NCBI GenBank assembly: GCA_028289445.1
Contig: JANQPO010000017.1
Location: 351,537 to 415,536, forward strand
From: Tepidamorphaceae bacterium
GTDB lineage: Bacteria > Pseudomonadota > Alphaproteobacteria > Rhizobiales > JAKSCL01
Direction of reading: 5' to 3'
Length of the DNA: 64,000 bases
This document shows positions 28,691 to 38,657 of this stretch, piece by piece; positions within the stretch are counted from its first letter, which is position 1; every line of letters starts with the position of its first letter. Both the position numbers and the translations under genes were made by a program. The notes beneath the pieces are model-generated. The model was not told the DNA's origin. It was given only the letters and a program-made list of their open reading frames with translations, and did no database searches.

Positions 28691-29361
28691 CGCAGCGTGT
28701 CCTTGTCATTGCCGCTCATCCTGACGATGAGGTTCTCGGGTGCGGTGGCACGCTGTGTTGCCATACAGCGCGCGGCGATGATGTGGCCGTGATGTTGCTT
28801 ACAAACGGCGAGGGCGCGCGAGCGGGTGCAAGCGACGAAAACATAGCGCAGCGCGCACGAGCCGCTGAAAGCGCCTGCGAGGTGATAGGCGCAACGCTGC
28901 TCAGTTCTCAGGATTTCCCTGACAACGGTATGGATCAGGTGGCCCTGATTGACATTATACGTTCGATCGAAGCCGATGCGTTGCGCCATGCCCCGGACAT
29001 CGTCTACACGCACTGCGCGTACGACTTGAACCGCGACCACCGGATTGCACGTGAGGTGGCTTTGACGATTTTCCGGCCCCAACCGAGTGCACCCAGGCCT
29101 TCGATCTATGCGTTTCAAGTTCCGTCCAGCACCGGTTGGCAGGGGGCGGGTGCAGCGCAGTTCACGCCCGCCCATTTCGTCGATATCTCCGCAGTGGTCG
29201 ACCAAAAGCGGCAAGCGCTCGCATGCTACGACGCGGAGATGCGCGCTACGCCGCATGTCCGGTCTTATGAGGGCATTGAAACGCGGGACCGCGCGACGGG
29301 CATGCTCATCGGGGTGCCTTCTGCGGAAGCGTTTGTCGTTGAACGGCAATTCATGCGATAG
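28687..29361 (+). CDS. PIG-L family deacetylase (second copy)
   Basis: 224 aa; VLVIAAHPDDEVLGCGGTL, YTHCAYDLNRDHRIA. Confidence 0.9.
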   Translation: MTQRVLVIAAHPDDEVLGCGGTLCCHTARGDDVAVMLLTNGEGARAGASDENIAQRARAAESACEVIGATLLSSQDFPDNGMDQVALIDIIRSIEADALRHAPDIVYTHCAYDLNRDHRIAREVALTIFRPQPSAPRPSIYAFQVPSSTGWQGAGAAQFTPAHFVDISAVVDQKRQALACYDAEMRATPHVRSYEGIETRDRATGMLIGVPSAEAFVVERQFMR

Positions 29362-29390
29362 CGTCGCAGCAACGTAGGCGGAGTAAACGC

Positions 29391-30116
29391 GTGCCCAATC
29401 GAATTTGCATCATTCCCGCCAAGGGCACGTCGACTCGCCTGCCGCGCAAAAACGCTCTGCCACTAGATGGGCACTCACTGATCGCCCACGCTATTCGCAA
29501 AGCGATTAAGCTTGAACTGTTTGAACGCATCGTTGTCTCGACGGAGGATGAGCAGATCGCTCAGATTGCAGCCGATTATGGCGCGGAGGTTCCGTATATG
29601 CGGCCGCCTGAATTGTCGGTCGATCCGGCATCCATCGCTAATGTCTGCGTGCACATGCTTGACTGGTTGCGAGACAAAGAAGGCGCCGAATTCGATACCT
29701 TAGTGTTGATGCTCGCCACCTCGCCGTTGGTAATCTTGGACGACATTCGCGGCGCGATTGCCGATTTCGATGCCCATGGCGGGCGGGGGTGTTTGCTGGG
29801 GGTTTGCCAGATGGACCAGCCGCCATTCTCGACCCAGTTGATGGATGAAGACGGCCGTTTGCGTCCCGCGTTTCCCGACTCGCCATACGTGGACAAGAAG
29901 TCGAATGAATGTCCACCGACGTACCATAGCAATGGATGCGTAGCGGTTGTTCAAACGGACTGGATGAAGGCCAACCAGAGTTTCTACGGTCCGGGCACCC
30001 GTGGCTACGTGATGCCACGCAGCCGGTCGATTGATATCGATACACGCGAGGAATATGACCTTGCGGTTGCTCTTTACGGCATGGACGCAACGCAGCGCGA
30101 TGTAGGATTGTTTTGA
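29391..30116 (+). CDS. acylneuraminate cytidylyltransferase family protein (NeuA/PseF-like)
   Basis: 241 aa; ICIIPAKGTSTRLPRKNALPLDGHSLIAHAIRKA, SIDIDTREEYDLAVAL; GTG start. Confidence 0.9.
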   Translation: MPNRICIIPAKGTSTRLPRKNALPLDGHSLIAHAIRKAIKLELFERIVVSTEDEQIAQIAADYGAEVPYMRPPELSVDPASIANVCVHMLDWLRDKEGAEFDTLVLMLATSPLVILDDIRGAIADFDAHGGRGCLLGVCQMDQPPFSTQLMDEDGRLRPAFPDSPYVDKKSNECPPTYHSNGCVAVVQTDWMKANQSFYGPGTRGYVMPRSRSIDIDTREEYDLAVALYGMDATQRDVGLF

Positions 30117-31171
30117 TGTTCTCCCCGTTTACGCGCGTTGCTGTTGGCAACCGCATTATCGGCACTGGCAACCCTCTTTTCTTGATAGCCGATATGGGCC
30201 TCACCCATGACGGTGACGTTGAAAAGGCGCTTGAAATCACACGACAGGCGGCGGCGATAGGCACGGATGCGGTGAAAATTCAGGTTGTCGACTATGACAT
30301 GCTGATGGCCGATCGCACTGCGAAATACACCTACCAGACAGCCGATGGGCCACGCGAGGAGACGCTGTACGACATCTTTCGCAAAATCTGGCTTGAGCCC
30401 GACGAAATCAAAGCCATTGCCGATTTGACCCGCGAGCTTGGTATCGAGTTGATCGCCACCTCAGACTACGAGCCCGCCGTCGATGTTCTCGAAGATGTGG
30501 GCGTCAGTTGTCACAAGATTGATACTTGGAGCGCCACGCACAAACGGCTTGTGCAGCGCATCGGCGAAACGGGTAAGCCCATGATGCTTGACATGGGTTA
30601 CTCCACGCAACATGGGCTTGGCCAGATGTTGGATTGGTTCCAAATGGCGGGTGGACATGGTGCTCTAATCTTGCATGACTTTCGCACCGATGACACGGCA
30701 GAGATGAACTTCCGGAACATACCGCATCTGCAGCAAACGTTCGGATATCCGGTCGGCTTCACGCCGCAAGGACGCGACGAACGGCTGGATTTCATGGCAA
30801 TTGGACTGGGCATCGAGTTTTTGGAGAAGCGGATTACGCTTGATCGCAATACCATCGCCAATGGGCACTTCAAGGCGCTCGATGTGGAAGAGTGGGCCGC
30901 ATGGGCCGAAAGTGTGCGATTTCTGGAGAAAGCGCTCGGCAATCCTGCACCTGAGCCGCCGCAATCCGATTTGGCAAACGCCAAGAAGTTTCTCAAAAGC
31001 CTTTATGCTGCACGCGATATCAAAGCTGGCGAAAAATTTACCGATGCCGATTTGCATTCGCGACGCCCGGGCAATGGCGTTCCCTCCGACACCATTGACG
31101 CGGTCATCGGGCGTCCGGCTTTGCGCGACATCGCCGCTGGCGAGATGCTCAAAGCCGACGATATCGGTTGA
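30113..31171 (+). CDS. divergent NeuB-family synthase-like protein with SAF domain
   Basis: 352 aa; NPLFLIADMGLTHDGDVEKALEITRQA, TDAVKIQVVDYDML, YPVGFTPQGRDERLD, IEFLEKRITLDRN, SRRPGNGVPSDTIDAVIGRPALRDI. Confidence 0.75.
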   Translation: MMFSPFTRVAVGNRIIGTGNPLFLIADMGLTHDGDVEKALEITRQAAAIGTDAVKIQVVDYDMLMADRTAKYTYQTADGPREETLYDIFRKIWLEPDEIKAIADLTRELGIELIATSDYEPAVDVLEDVGVSCHKIDTWSATHKRLVQRIGETGKPMMLDMGYSTQHGLGQMLDWFQMAGGHGALILHDFRTDDTAEMNFRNIPHLQQTFGYPVGFTPQGRDERLDFMAIGLGIEFLEKRITLDRNTIANGHFKALDVEEWAAWAESVRFLEKALGNPAPEPPQSDLANAKKFLKSLYAARDIKAGEKFTDADLHSRRPGNGVPSDTIDAVIGRPALRDIAAGEMLKADDIG

Positions 31172-31426
31172 TCGTGGCTGTCGAGGGATCAAGCAGGTGG
31201 CAATCGGCCAACGGGTTTTCGTCTGCTCTTTTGTGCATCAACTCGGTCTATGGGCCATCGACCATGGTCTATTCTCCGACACATCGAACAATCCGTCGAT
31301 TGCAATGAGCGAGACGTCAAAAGACCCTCATCGCGAGCGAGCGGACGAAACACTCCTCACAGCAAAGTGCGCGAACCAAATCGCCGCTTGATGCATCTTA
31401 GTTCCTAAAGAAGACTGTAAACAAAG

Positions 31427-32467
31427 ATGACTTCGATTTTGCACGACTTCTCGACCGTATTCGATGATTTTAACGACGCGTCCATCCTCGTCACGGGCGG
31501 GACCGGATCGTTCGGTCAGGCGTTCATCGCCCATGTTCTAAAAGCCTATCAACCGCGCCGTTTGATCGTTTATTCGCGCGATGAGTTGAAGCAGTATGAA
31601 ATGCAGCAGGTTTACAGCCGGGATCGTTACCCGTCGATGCGGTACTTTCTCGGCGATATGCGCGATCAAGCCCGTTTAGAAATGGCGATGGAGAATGTGG
31701 ATTTCGTCATCCACGCGGCGGCCCTTAAGCACGTCACGTTGACGGAATACAATCCGTTTGAGTGTGTGCTGACGAATATCATGGGCGCGCAGAACCTCGT
31801 GCTCGCGGCCCTAAAGTCCAACGTGCGTCAAGTCGTTGCTTTATCAACGGACAAAGCAGCTGCACCGATCAATCTTTACGGCGCGACCAAACTCGTGTCC
31901 GACAAGATTTTCCTCGCCGCCAACAACCTTTCGAAGAAGGATGAATGCTCGTTCTCGGTCGTACGGTATGGCAATGTTTTGAACTCGCGCGGCAGCGTGA
32001 TCCCGTTCTTCAACAAGCTGATAGGCGAAAGCGCAGATCATCTACCCATCACCGATGCCCGGATGACGCGATTTGTTATCTCACTGCAGCAGGGTGTGGA
32101 CCTGATCATGACCGCGTTCAAGCACATGCGGGGCGGCGAAATTTACGTGCCCAAAATCCCCAGCATGCGCATTGTCGACCTAGCGACCGCCATGGGTCCG
32201 GATCTAGAGCAACGCGTGGTGGGTATCCGGCCGGGCGAAAAAATCCATGAGATCCTGATCCCGAGGGAGGACGCGAGACGCACTGTGGATGTCGGAAACT
32301 TTTACATCATAAAGCCCGAGTTCCCGTATGCCGAATACGCGCTTCCCGATTTGCTCACGGGAGCGGAACTGGACGATGAATTCGAGTATGACAGCTACAC
32401 AAACAATTGGTACCTTGGCGTTTCGGAAATACGCGCCGTCTTGGATCAGCTTCGGTTGGCGGCATGA
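31427..32467 (+). CDS. pseB: UDP-N-acetylglucosamine 4,6-dehydratase (inverting), PseB
   Basis: 346 aa; ILVTGGTGSFGQAFIAHVL, VIHAAALKHVTLTEYNPFECVLTNIMGAQNL, YGATKLVSDK. Confidence 0.88.
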   Translation: MTSILHDFSTVFDDFNDASILVTGGTGSFGQAFIAHVLKAYQPRRLIVYSRDELKQYEMQQVYSRDRYPSMRYFLGDMRDQARLEMAMENVDFVIHAAALKHVTLTEYNPFECVLTNIMGAQNLVLAALKSNVRQVVALSTDKAAAPINLYGATKLVSDKIFLAANNLSKKDECSFSVVRYGNVLNSRGSVIPFFNKLIGESADHLPITDARMTRFVISLQQGVDLIMTAFKHMRGGEIYVPKIPSMRIVDLATAMGPDLEQRVVGIRPGEKIHEILIPREDARRTVDVGNFYIIKPEFPYAEYALPDLLTGAELDDEFEYDSYTNNWYLGVSEIRAVLDQLRLAA

Positions 32468-32470
32468 CGT

Positions 32471-33724
32471 ATGTCTCGAACGGATGCCTTCTCCATGATG
32501 CGTATGCTTCCCTATGGTCGCCAGCACATCGATGAAGATGACATCGACGCCGTCGTCGAGACACTGCGCAGCGACTTTTTAACGACCGGGCCTGCCATTC
32601 AAGCGTTTGAGGAGGCGCTCAAGGTACCGACTGGCGCAGCTAATGTGTGCGCGGTATCGAATGGGACTGCGGCGCTTCATCTCGCAATGCAAGCGCTGGA
32701 CATCGGCCCCGGCGATCAGGTCATCGTGCCGTCAATCACCTTTGTTGCCTCGGCGAACGCAGCGCGATTTGTGGGCGCTGAAGTCATCTTCGCCGATTGC
32801 GATTCTGACACTGGTCTTTTGCGCCCGTCCGATGTCCTCGCGGCTTTGGAGCATGCGCCGAACGCCAAGGCTTTGGTGGTCGTCCACCTGAACGGGCTGG
32901 TCGCGGACATGGCGCAAATCCAGCAGATCGCGAACGCGCACGGGCTGCGCACCATCGAAGACTCATGCCACGCGCTGGGGTCAGCTTACCATGATGACCC
33001 GGCCATCGATGGGAACGTTCACGTTGGAAGCTGCTCGTATTCGGATGCGTCGGCGTTTTCGTTTCATCCCGTCAAAATCATTGCCACAGGTGAGGGCGGT
33101 GCGGTGACGACTCAGTCTGAGACCGTTGCAGCACGAATACAGCATCTGCGCAGCCACGGTCTGCGCCGCGGAGACGGGCAGCTTGAGTTCGCGGATGCCT
33201 TCGATGATGCTGGTGAACCATTGCCTTGGATGTACGAAATGCAGGAGACGGGCTGGAATTATCGGCTCAGCGACATTCAGGCGGCGCTAGGTATCAGCCA
33301 GTTGCATAAGTTGCCGCGCTTTCTGCAGAGGCGACGCGAGTTGGTTGCGCGCTACGATGCGCTACTGGCACCCTTGAGCAACGTTATACGACCCGTCAGC
33401 GCATTCGCGCGTCGCGCCTCCGACCGCATAGGTTGGCACTTGTACCCGGTGCTTTGCCTGGGCGGCGCTCAAGAACGCCATGCGCTTTTCAATTGGCTCC
33501 TGGAGCGAAACATCCGGCCACAGGTGCACTATTACCCGGTGCATCGGCAACCCTACTACCGCACCAAAAAGACGCATCGCGAACTGCCGGGTGCTGATGC
33601 GTATTACGCCCGCGTTCTTTCGCTGCCGCTCTACTATGACCTGACTGAAGCCGACCAAATGCGCGTTGTTCAAGCAATTGAAGGCTTCTATCGACATCAC
33701 GAACCAAACAACAAATCGAGTTGA
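32471..33724 (+). CDS. pseC: UDP-4-amino-4,6-dideoxy-N-acetyl-beta-L-altrosamine transaminase, PseC
   Basis: 417 aa; MLPYGRQHIDEDDIDAVVETLRSDFLTTGP, FSFHPVKIIATGEGGAVTT; true start may be 32504. Confidence 0.9.
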   Translation: MSRTDAFSMMRMLPYGRQHIDEDDIDAVVETLRSDFLTTGPAIQAFEEALKVPTGAANVCAVSNGTAALHLAMQALDIGPGDQVIVPSITFVASANAARFVGAEVIFADCDSDTGLLRPSDVLAALEHAPNAKALVVVHLNGLVADMAQIQQIANAHGLRTIEDSCHALGSAYHDDPAIDGNVHVGSCSYSDASAFSFHPVKIIATGEGGAVTTQSETVAARIQHLRSHGLRRGDGQLEFADAFDDAGEPLPWMYEMQETGWNYRLSDIQAALGISQLHKLPRFLQRRRELVARYDALLAPLSNVIRPVSAFARRASDRIGWHLYPVLCLGGAQERHALFNWLLERNIRPQVHYYPVHRQPYYRTKKTHRELPGADAYYARVLSLPLYYDLTEADQMRVVQAIEGFYRHHEPNNKSS

Positions 33725-33902
33725 GCACGGGCGATAACCAAACAACGGAACAAGTCGAGTTCTGGTGCGGCAATTTCGGAGGCTGTTACATGGACCTGTT
33801 CGCGGATTTGTGCCTGATTGACTATGGCTTTGAATGGATGCGTGTTGCTCGGCTCGACGACATAACGTGCTGGCAGCATCAAAAAAGTGTGTCTTAGACG
33901 TA

Positions 33903-34988
33903 ATGCCGCTGCGCGCAGTCTTCCGGTTTGACATCAACGAAACTATTGGCGGCGGCCACTTCATCCGTTGCAATCGATTGGCTAATGAGCTTGTCGCGCG
34001 CGGTTTCGAAGTCACAGCGGCGCTATCTCGCGATGAGACGGACATTGACGCATTTCAGTCGATGTTCGGACCGCATTTCGCGGGGATTATCAAGCCTTTG
34101 GAGGCGGTGCACTCTGTCATTGCGCGGCCTGATGACGGCGGCGTCTACGATGTTGCGGTTTTCGACAGTTATCACCTGGATGGTAGCGTCCGGGATCGCG
34201 TTGAGGGCGATTGTCGTGTCCTCTTACGCTTCTCCGACTGGCTTCAGCCAATGGAAGATGCCGATATTGTGTTGGACATGTCGTCGGGCGCAACCGCGGA
34301 CGCATATGCAGGATGTGTAAGCAGGTCGGCGATCGTTTTGACGGGGCAGCGCTACGCACTGATCGCGCCCGAATTTGTTGAGCGCCGCACCGAAACCCTG
34401 GCGCGTCATGCGGGTTCAACCAAGCGTGACAATCTCGTCGTTTACGTAAGCTACGGGCTTGGCGACACCACCGATCTCACGGTGCAGGCGCTGCGGGCGC
34501 TTGCCATGATCGAATCGCGAATTCAGCACATCAACATCGCAGTCTCTTCGAAGACCGCCGAATCCCTGCGCCGGCATTTGCAAGTCGACGAGCCGCGGGA
34601 TTTGCCGGACATCGCTTCGAAGCTATCGGTTTTTGGGAACACCCATCAGGTGGCAGCGCTTATGGCTACCGCTGACATCGCCATGGGCGGCTGCGGAATG
34701 ACCTCCTGGGAACGCTGCTGTCTTGGGCTTCCAACAATTGCCTTTCCACTGAGTCTTGACCAGACGGCGAACGCCGCGTTGCTTAACGATCGGCAAGCAA
34801 TCGCGCCCTTTGACGAAGACGAACTCCGTAGCAACCCGGTCCTTGCGCTCGGGCAGGCCTTGGAGATGCTCGCTGACAACCCTTCCAGACGAGCAAAACT
34901 ATCGACCAATGCTGCAGAGATCGTAGATGGAAAAGGCGTGTCGCGGGTTGCGGACACGGTCATTCGGCGTCTCGGCGCTGGTAGCTGA
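33903..34988 (+). CDS. pseG: UDP-2,4-diacetamido-2,4,6-trideoxy-beta-L-altropyranose hydrolase, PseG
   Basis: Start MPLRAVFRFDINETIGGGHFIRCNRLANEL; C-terminal MGGCGMTSWERCCLGLPTIAFPLSLDQ; track ORF starts at 33834. Confidence 0.85.
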   Translation: MPLRAVFRFDINETIGGGHFIRCNRLANELVARGFEVTAALSRDETDIDAFQSMFGPHFAGIIKPLEAVHSVIARPDDGGVYDVAVFDSYHLDGSVRDRVEGDCRVLLRFSDWLQPMEDADIVLDMSSGATADAYAGCVSRSAIVLTGQRYALIAPEFVERRTETLARHAGSTKRDNLVVYVSYGLGDTTDLTVQALRALAMIESRIQHINIAVSSKTAESLRRHLQVDEPRDLPDIASKLSVFGNTHQVAALMATADIAMGGCGMTSWERCCLGLPTIAFPLSLDQTANAALLNDRQAIAPFDEDELRSNPVLALGQALEMLADNPSRRAKLSTNAAEIVDGKGVSRVADTVIRRLGAGS

Positions 34989-35140
34989 CCAAGCTCCTCG
35001 TGGAGTCTCTCGATTTATCTGGTGTTGCCGTCGGTTTGAACGACAGGCCGCTAGCGCGCCTGGTAGGGCTGCTCGTGCATCGCACGCATTGACGATCTAA
35101 CCGAGCGGTGAGATAGGCGATATTGTGTAGCGCACTGCGC

Positions 35141-36391
35141 TCATTCTCGATGGTGTGGCGCAGTCTCGGCCCCAACGCCACCTATTTGTTTTGCAATCGT
35201 TTTTGCGACCGTAAAAAAGTCAAAGTGCGCTTCAGCGTAACGACGACCATTCGCACCCAATCTTGCGCGTTCGCCTTCGCCCAAATGGTGAAACGTCCGA
35301 AACGCTTCAGCAAGCGCCTTGGGATCGTTGGCTGGCACGGTTATACCCGCGTCGGCCTCGTCAACCGCGTCCGCACTGCCGGAATACGCTTGGATCACGG
35401 GCTTACGGGAGGCGAAGTATTCCGGCAATTTATTTGCTGAGGTGCCGTACTGATAGAGCGGCAAATCCTGCCACGAAATTATCAGAGCATCAGCTTCCGC
35501 CAAAGCCAATGGAACGGCCTGCTTCTCAATCGGCGGGTGAAAGCTGACGTTGTTGAGTTGCTTTTCGTCCGCGAGCGTTTGTAGAGCCGATCGCCGATCG
35601 CCGTAACCAACGAACACGAACTGAATCGGAAGATCTTGCACCATTGCAGCGGCATCGATCACGACATCCAACGAATTGGCCTGCCCCATCGTGCCGGCAT
35701 AGAGAATGACGTCTCGATCAGTGTCGAGCAAATCGAGCAGCGTTTTGGGCAACGAAACGGCTTTGGCCACAGGTGACAACGACACGCCGTTTGGCACCCA
35801 CGAAAACTTTTCTTTTGTCACACCGCACTGCTTCAACCGCTTCCATCCCAGTGGCATCGTCGCAAACACATGATCGGCGGTGCTCAGTGCGAACCGCTCA
35901 ATGACGGCGTTCAAAAGAACAACGGGGTGAAGCTGTGAGTAACGAGCCATCATCCAAAAGGTCGCTGGCCAAACATCGCGAAATTCGAACACCAAGCGGG
36001 CTCGGCGGAAGCGCGCTAGCGACCAACTTGAGATGTAAGGAATCAGCGACGGCGATGAGTGGATAACTGTCGTCGGCGATGGTAGCCGCCATCCGGCAAG
36101 GAACATCCCCAACGCGAACACGAACCAGGCCAGAACCCTCGCTACCTTGCTGTCTTGTGAGACTGACGGCGTCTTAATCCATACATAGCGGACACCATCA
36201 ACCATCTCTCCGTTCTTCAGTGCATCGCCGTCCGGGCGCTTGTGATGAAGATGGTGGCCCGCAGCGGCAAAAATTGTGACTTCCACTCCGAGCTTCAGTA
36301 ACTCCCGCGCCAAATAGTGATGTCGGCACACATAGCCGCGATTGGGTTGCGACGCGTACTGATTGACGATCCACAAACGCCGTTCATCAAC
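35141..36391 (-). CDS. glycosyltransferase family 4 (WbuB-like)
   Basis: LWIVNQYASQPNRGYVCRHHYLARELLKLGVEVTIFAA, VILYAGTMGQANSLDVVIDAA, FASRKPVIQAYSG. Confidence 0.88.
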   Translation of the reverse strand, partial: VDERRLWIVNQYASQPNRGYVCRHHYLARELLKLGVEVTIFAAAGHHLHHKRPDGDALKNGEMVDGVRYVWIKTPSVSQDSKVARVLAWFVFALGMFLAGWRLPSPTTVIHSSPSLIPYISSWSLARFRRARLVFEFRDVWPATFWMMARYSQLHPVVLLNAVIERFALSTADHVFATMPLGWKRLKQCGVTKEKFSWVPNGVSLSPVAKAVSLPKTLLDLLDTDRDVILYAGTMGQANSLDVVIDAAAMVQDLPIQFVFVGYGDRRSALQTLADEKQLNNVSFHPPIEKQAVPLALAEADALIISWQDLPLYQYGTSANKLPEYFASRKPVIQAYSGSADAVDEADAGITVPANDPKALAEAFRTFHHLGEGERARLGANGRRYAEAHFDFFTVAKTIAKQIGGVGAETAPHHRE

Positions 36392-37774
36392 CATCGAGAA
36401 TGCCGGCGAATGTTTCACTGTGGTTCGCGAAATCAAACGCGTCGCGAAAGCCGCGATTGTTACGTTTGAGACTTCCCGGCCCCGTCCAGTTTTCGGACAA
36501 CCTGTTTATCGCAGCAGCACAGTCTGGGGCGTCTCCAGCCCGAAACACCATGCCTAATTCGTGCCGCTCCACCAGCCGCGCCACCTCGTATGTATCGGCA
36601 GCAATGACGGGAAGGTCCGCAAAAGCCGCTTCGAATAGCTTGTTGGGCAAGGCCAGTTCATAGGAAAGAGTCGCAGGCACGAGCGGTACCAAGGCGACAT
36701 CGGCGCTGGCGATATAGTCCACGACATCCTCAGGATGTACCGGTCGGAGGAAGTGTATGCGGTCTTCCAGCGTCTTGCCATGCGTGAGTTCTTTGATGAT
36801 CGGCTCAAAAGTCGCCGCAATTCGTCCGACACATGCAAAATCGATATGCGCGGGTACCAGAGGTAAAGCTTCAACGATCGTCTCAAAACCACGGTTGTGC
36901 GTCACGTTGCCGATCATCACCATCAGTAGTCGATCAGAGGGCAATTTTAGCTCTGCGCGCACACCACCTTCGGGTGCATCCCGGCCCCATCGGGCAACCC
37001 GCTGCGCCTTCGCATGGTCCGGAGAACGTGCAAAGGGCGCATTGTAAACAACCTGCGGTCGCACGATGGCATATTCGCGCTCCAAATATCGGGCGATGAG
37101 CGGAGCGACAGTGGTAACGAGATCTGCATGAGGAAGGTGGCGCGCTTCGTAGGAATGAACCCAGTCGCGCTTACTCTTGGGCATCGGTGGGTTGCGGTGC
37201 GTCTCCAGCTCGTGCGAGTCAAAGGCCAGTTTTGCCCCGGTGCGTCGTTTCATGCGCACGCCAAGCTCCAGCGTTTGCCAATCATGACATTGGACAATGT
37301 CCGGTTGGAAATCGACCAGTTCCCTTTCATGCGCGAGGGCAAAGCCTGTTGCCTGAAATGCAAACAGTTCATTTCGGATAATCGCAACGAGCCTTCGCTT
37401 GGCGGCTTTAAGGATGCGGTTGATCATTGCGGATTGCCGCCATCCATCGAATCCAGTTCCGCGATGATCGTGCGATGTTCTTGACGACAAACACTCGAAG
37501 GCTTGGGATGCGATGAGGCATCCTGATCAGCCAAGGGTCGCACAAACGCAAGCACTACTCTCCAGACAATCTGCGGCCAGCGCGCGTACAGCAAGGGCCG
37601 AAAAATCCCTTTGCGAATGTACACGACACCACCCAATTGCTCGATTGCGGGAAGCCCCTCCGCATGCCGGCAAAACACACGCACCTCGTGACCAGCCCGT
37701 GCAAACAGTTCGGCTTGCTTGATCACCCGGTAGTCAGGATTGCATGTGTTTGGCACCAGGATTGCGATCTTCAT
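36387..37774 (-). pseudogene. glycosyltransferase (GT4-like) apparently split into two frames by a frameshift
   Basis: N-terminal MKIAILVPNTCNPDYRVIKQAELFARAGHEVRVFCRHAEGLPA in ORF 37424..37774; remainder IIRNELFAFQATGFALAHERELVDFQPDIVQCHDWQTLELG... in ORF 36387..37490 in another frame. Confidence 0.65.
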
Positions 37775-38146
37775 ATTGACGCCCTCAGGAAATGCTCACT
37801 GCCCATACGACCATCGCGCATGTCAGTTCAAGCTGCGATCACTCGCGCAGTAGCCGCTTCGGAGAGATTGCCGTACGTTGGCTTCCGTATGCCGCGTGTT
37901 TTAGGCCCAAACGCATGAATAACCCTGCGGGACCGTCAGCATAATGCAGCGGTTAGCCAATGCGGCTGAGTGCTGATCGGTTGCCACCTGCCGTGCGACG
38001 ATTCCATTCAGGTAAATCGCAAGCTTCTCCGGCAGGATTGCAGCATCCGAGCTGCGCATTCAGGAACTCGTCATGCGCTAACAGTCAAACTGGACCAATC
38101 GGGTCGGTCGGCTAACTGCCCCATTGGCTCTGACGGCAGACGCCGT

Positions 38147-38398
38147 CTATTTTTTCTTGATCCCGCGAAACCGGTTAATGCCCTTGGCTACTTCTTGAAA
38201 AAAAATCGCCAAGACAGTGCCAACCAACTGAACCATAGCAAGTGTGATGAGAATTTTGCCATAGCCTGCCAATCCAAAATGTATCAGCATGCTGCCAACA
38301 GCTATGTAGAAGGCGCTTCGCAACCACATCCAAAGGGGTGGAATCGCACGCTTGCGAAAGTCTTTTCGGATCGTTCTGCCTGGCAGTCGGTCTAGCAT
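38147..38398 (-). CDS. small hydrophobic hypothetical protein
   Basis: 83 aa; two hydrophobic segments and basic C-terminus RFRGIKKK; composition only. Confidence 0.4.
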   Translation of the reverse strand: MLDRLPGRTIRKDFRKRAIPPLWMWLRSAFYIAVGSMLIHFGLAGYGKILITLAMVQLVGTVLAIFFQEVAKGINRFRGIKKK

Positions 38399-38657
38399 CT
38401 ATGTCCGACTCCTCCGAATTCGTTCAATCTTGAGGCAGTTCCACTTAGAGTGTGGTCCATACGGAAGCTTGTAAGTTTCATGGGCGATACTCGGCAATAT
38501 GGCATCGCGCTATAGGCATCTCAAAGACCCGTTTTCAAACTGACCCACTACTGCGGTGAGCGAGCATAGCCGCAGCGTGTGCGTTCTAGGCGTCTGTCCT
38601 TCTGGCGGCTCTTTGCATGCAGGTATTGCCGAACCGTCCGAGCCCGGCGGGACAGCG

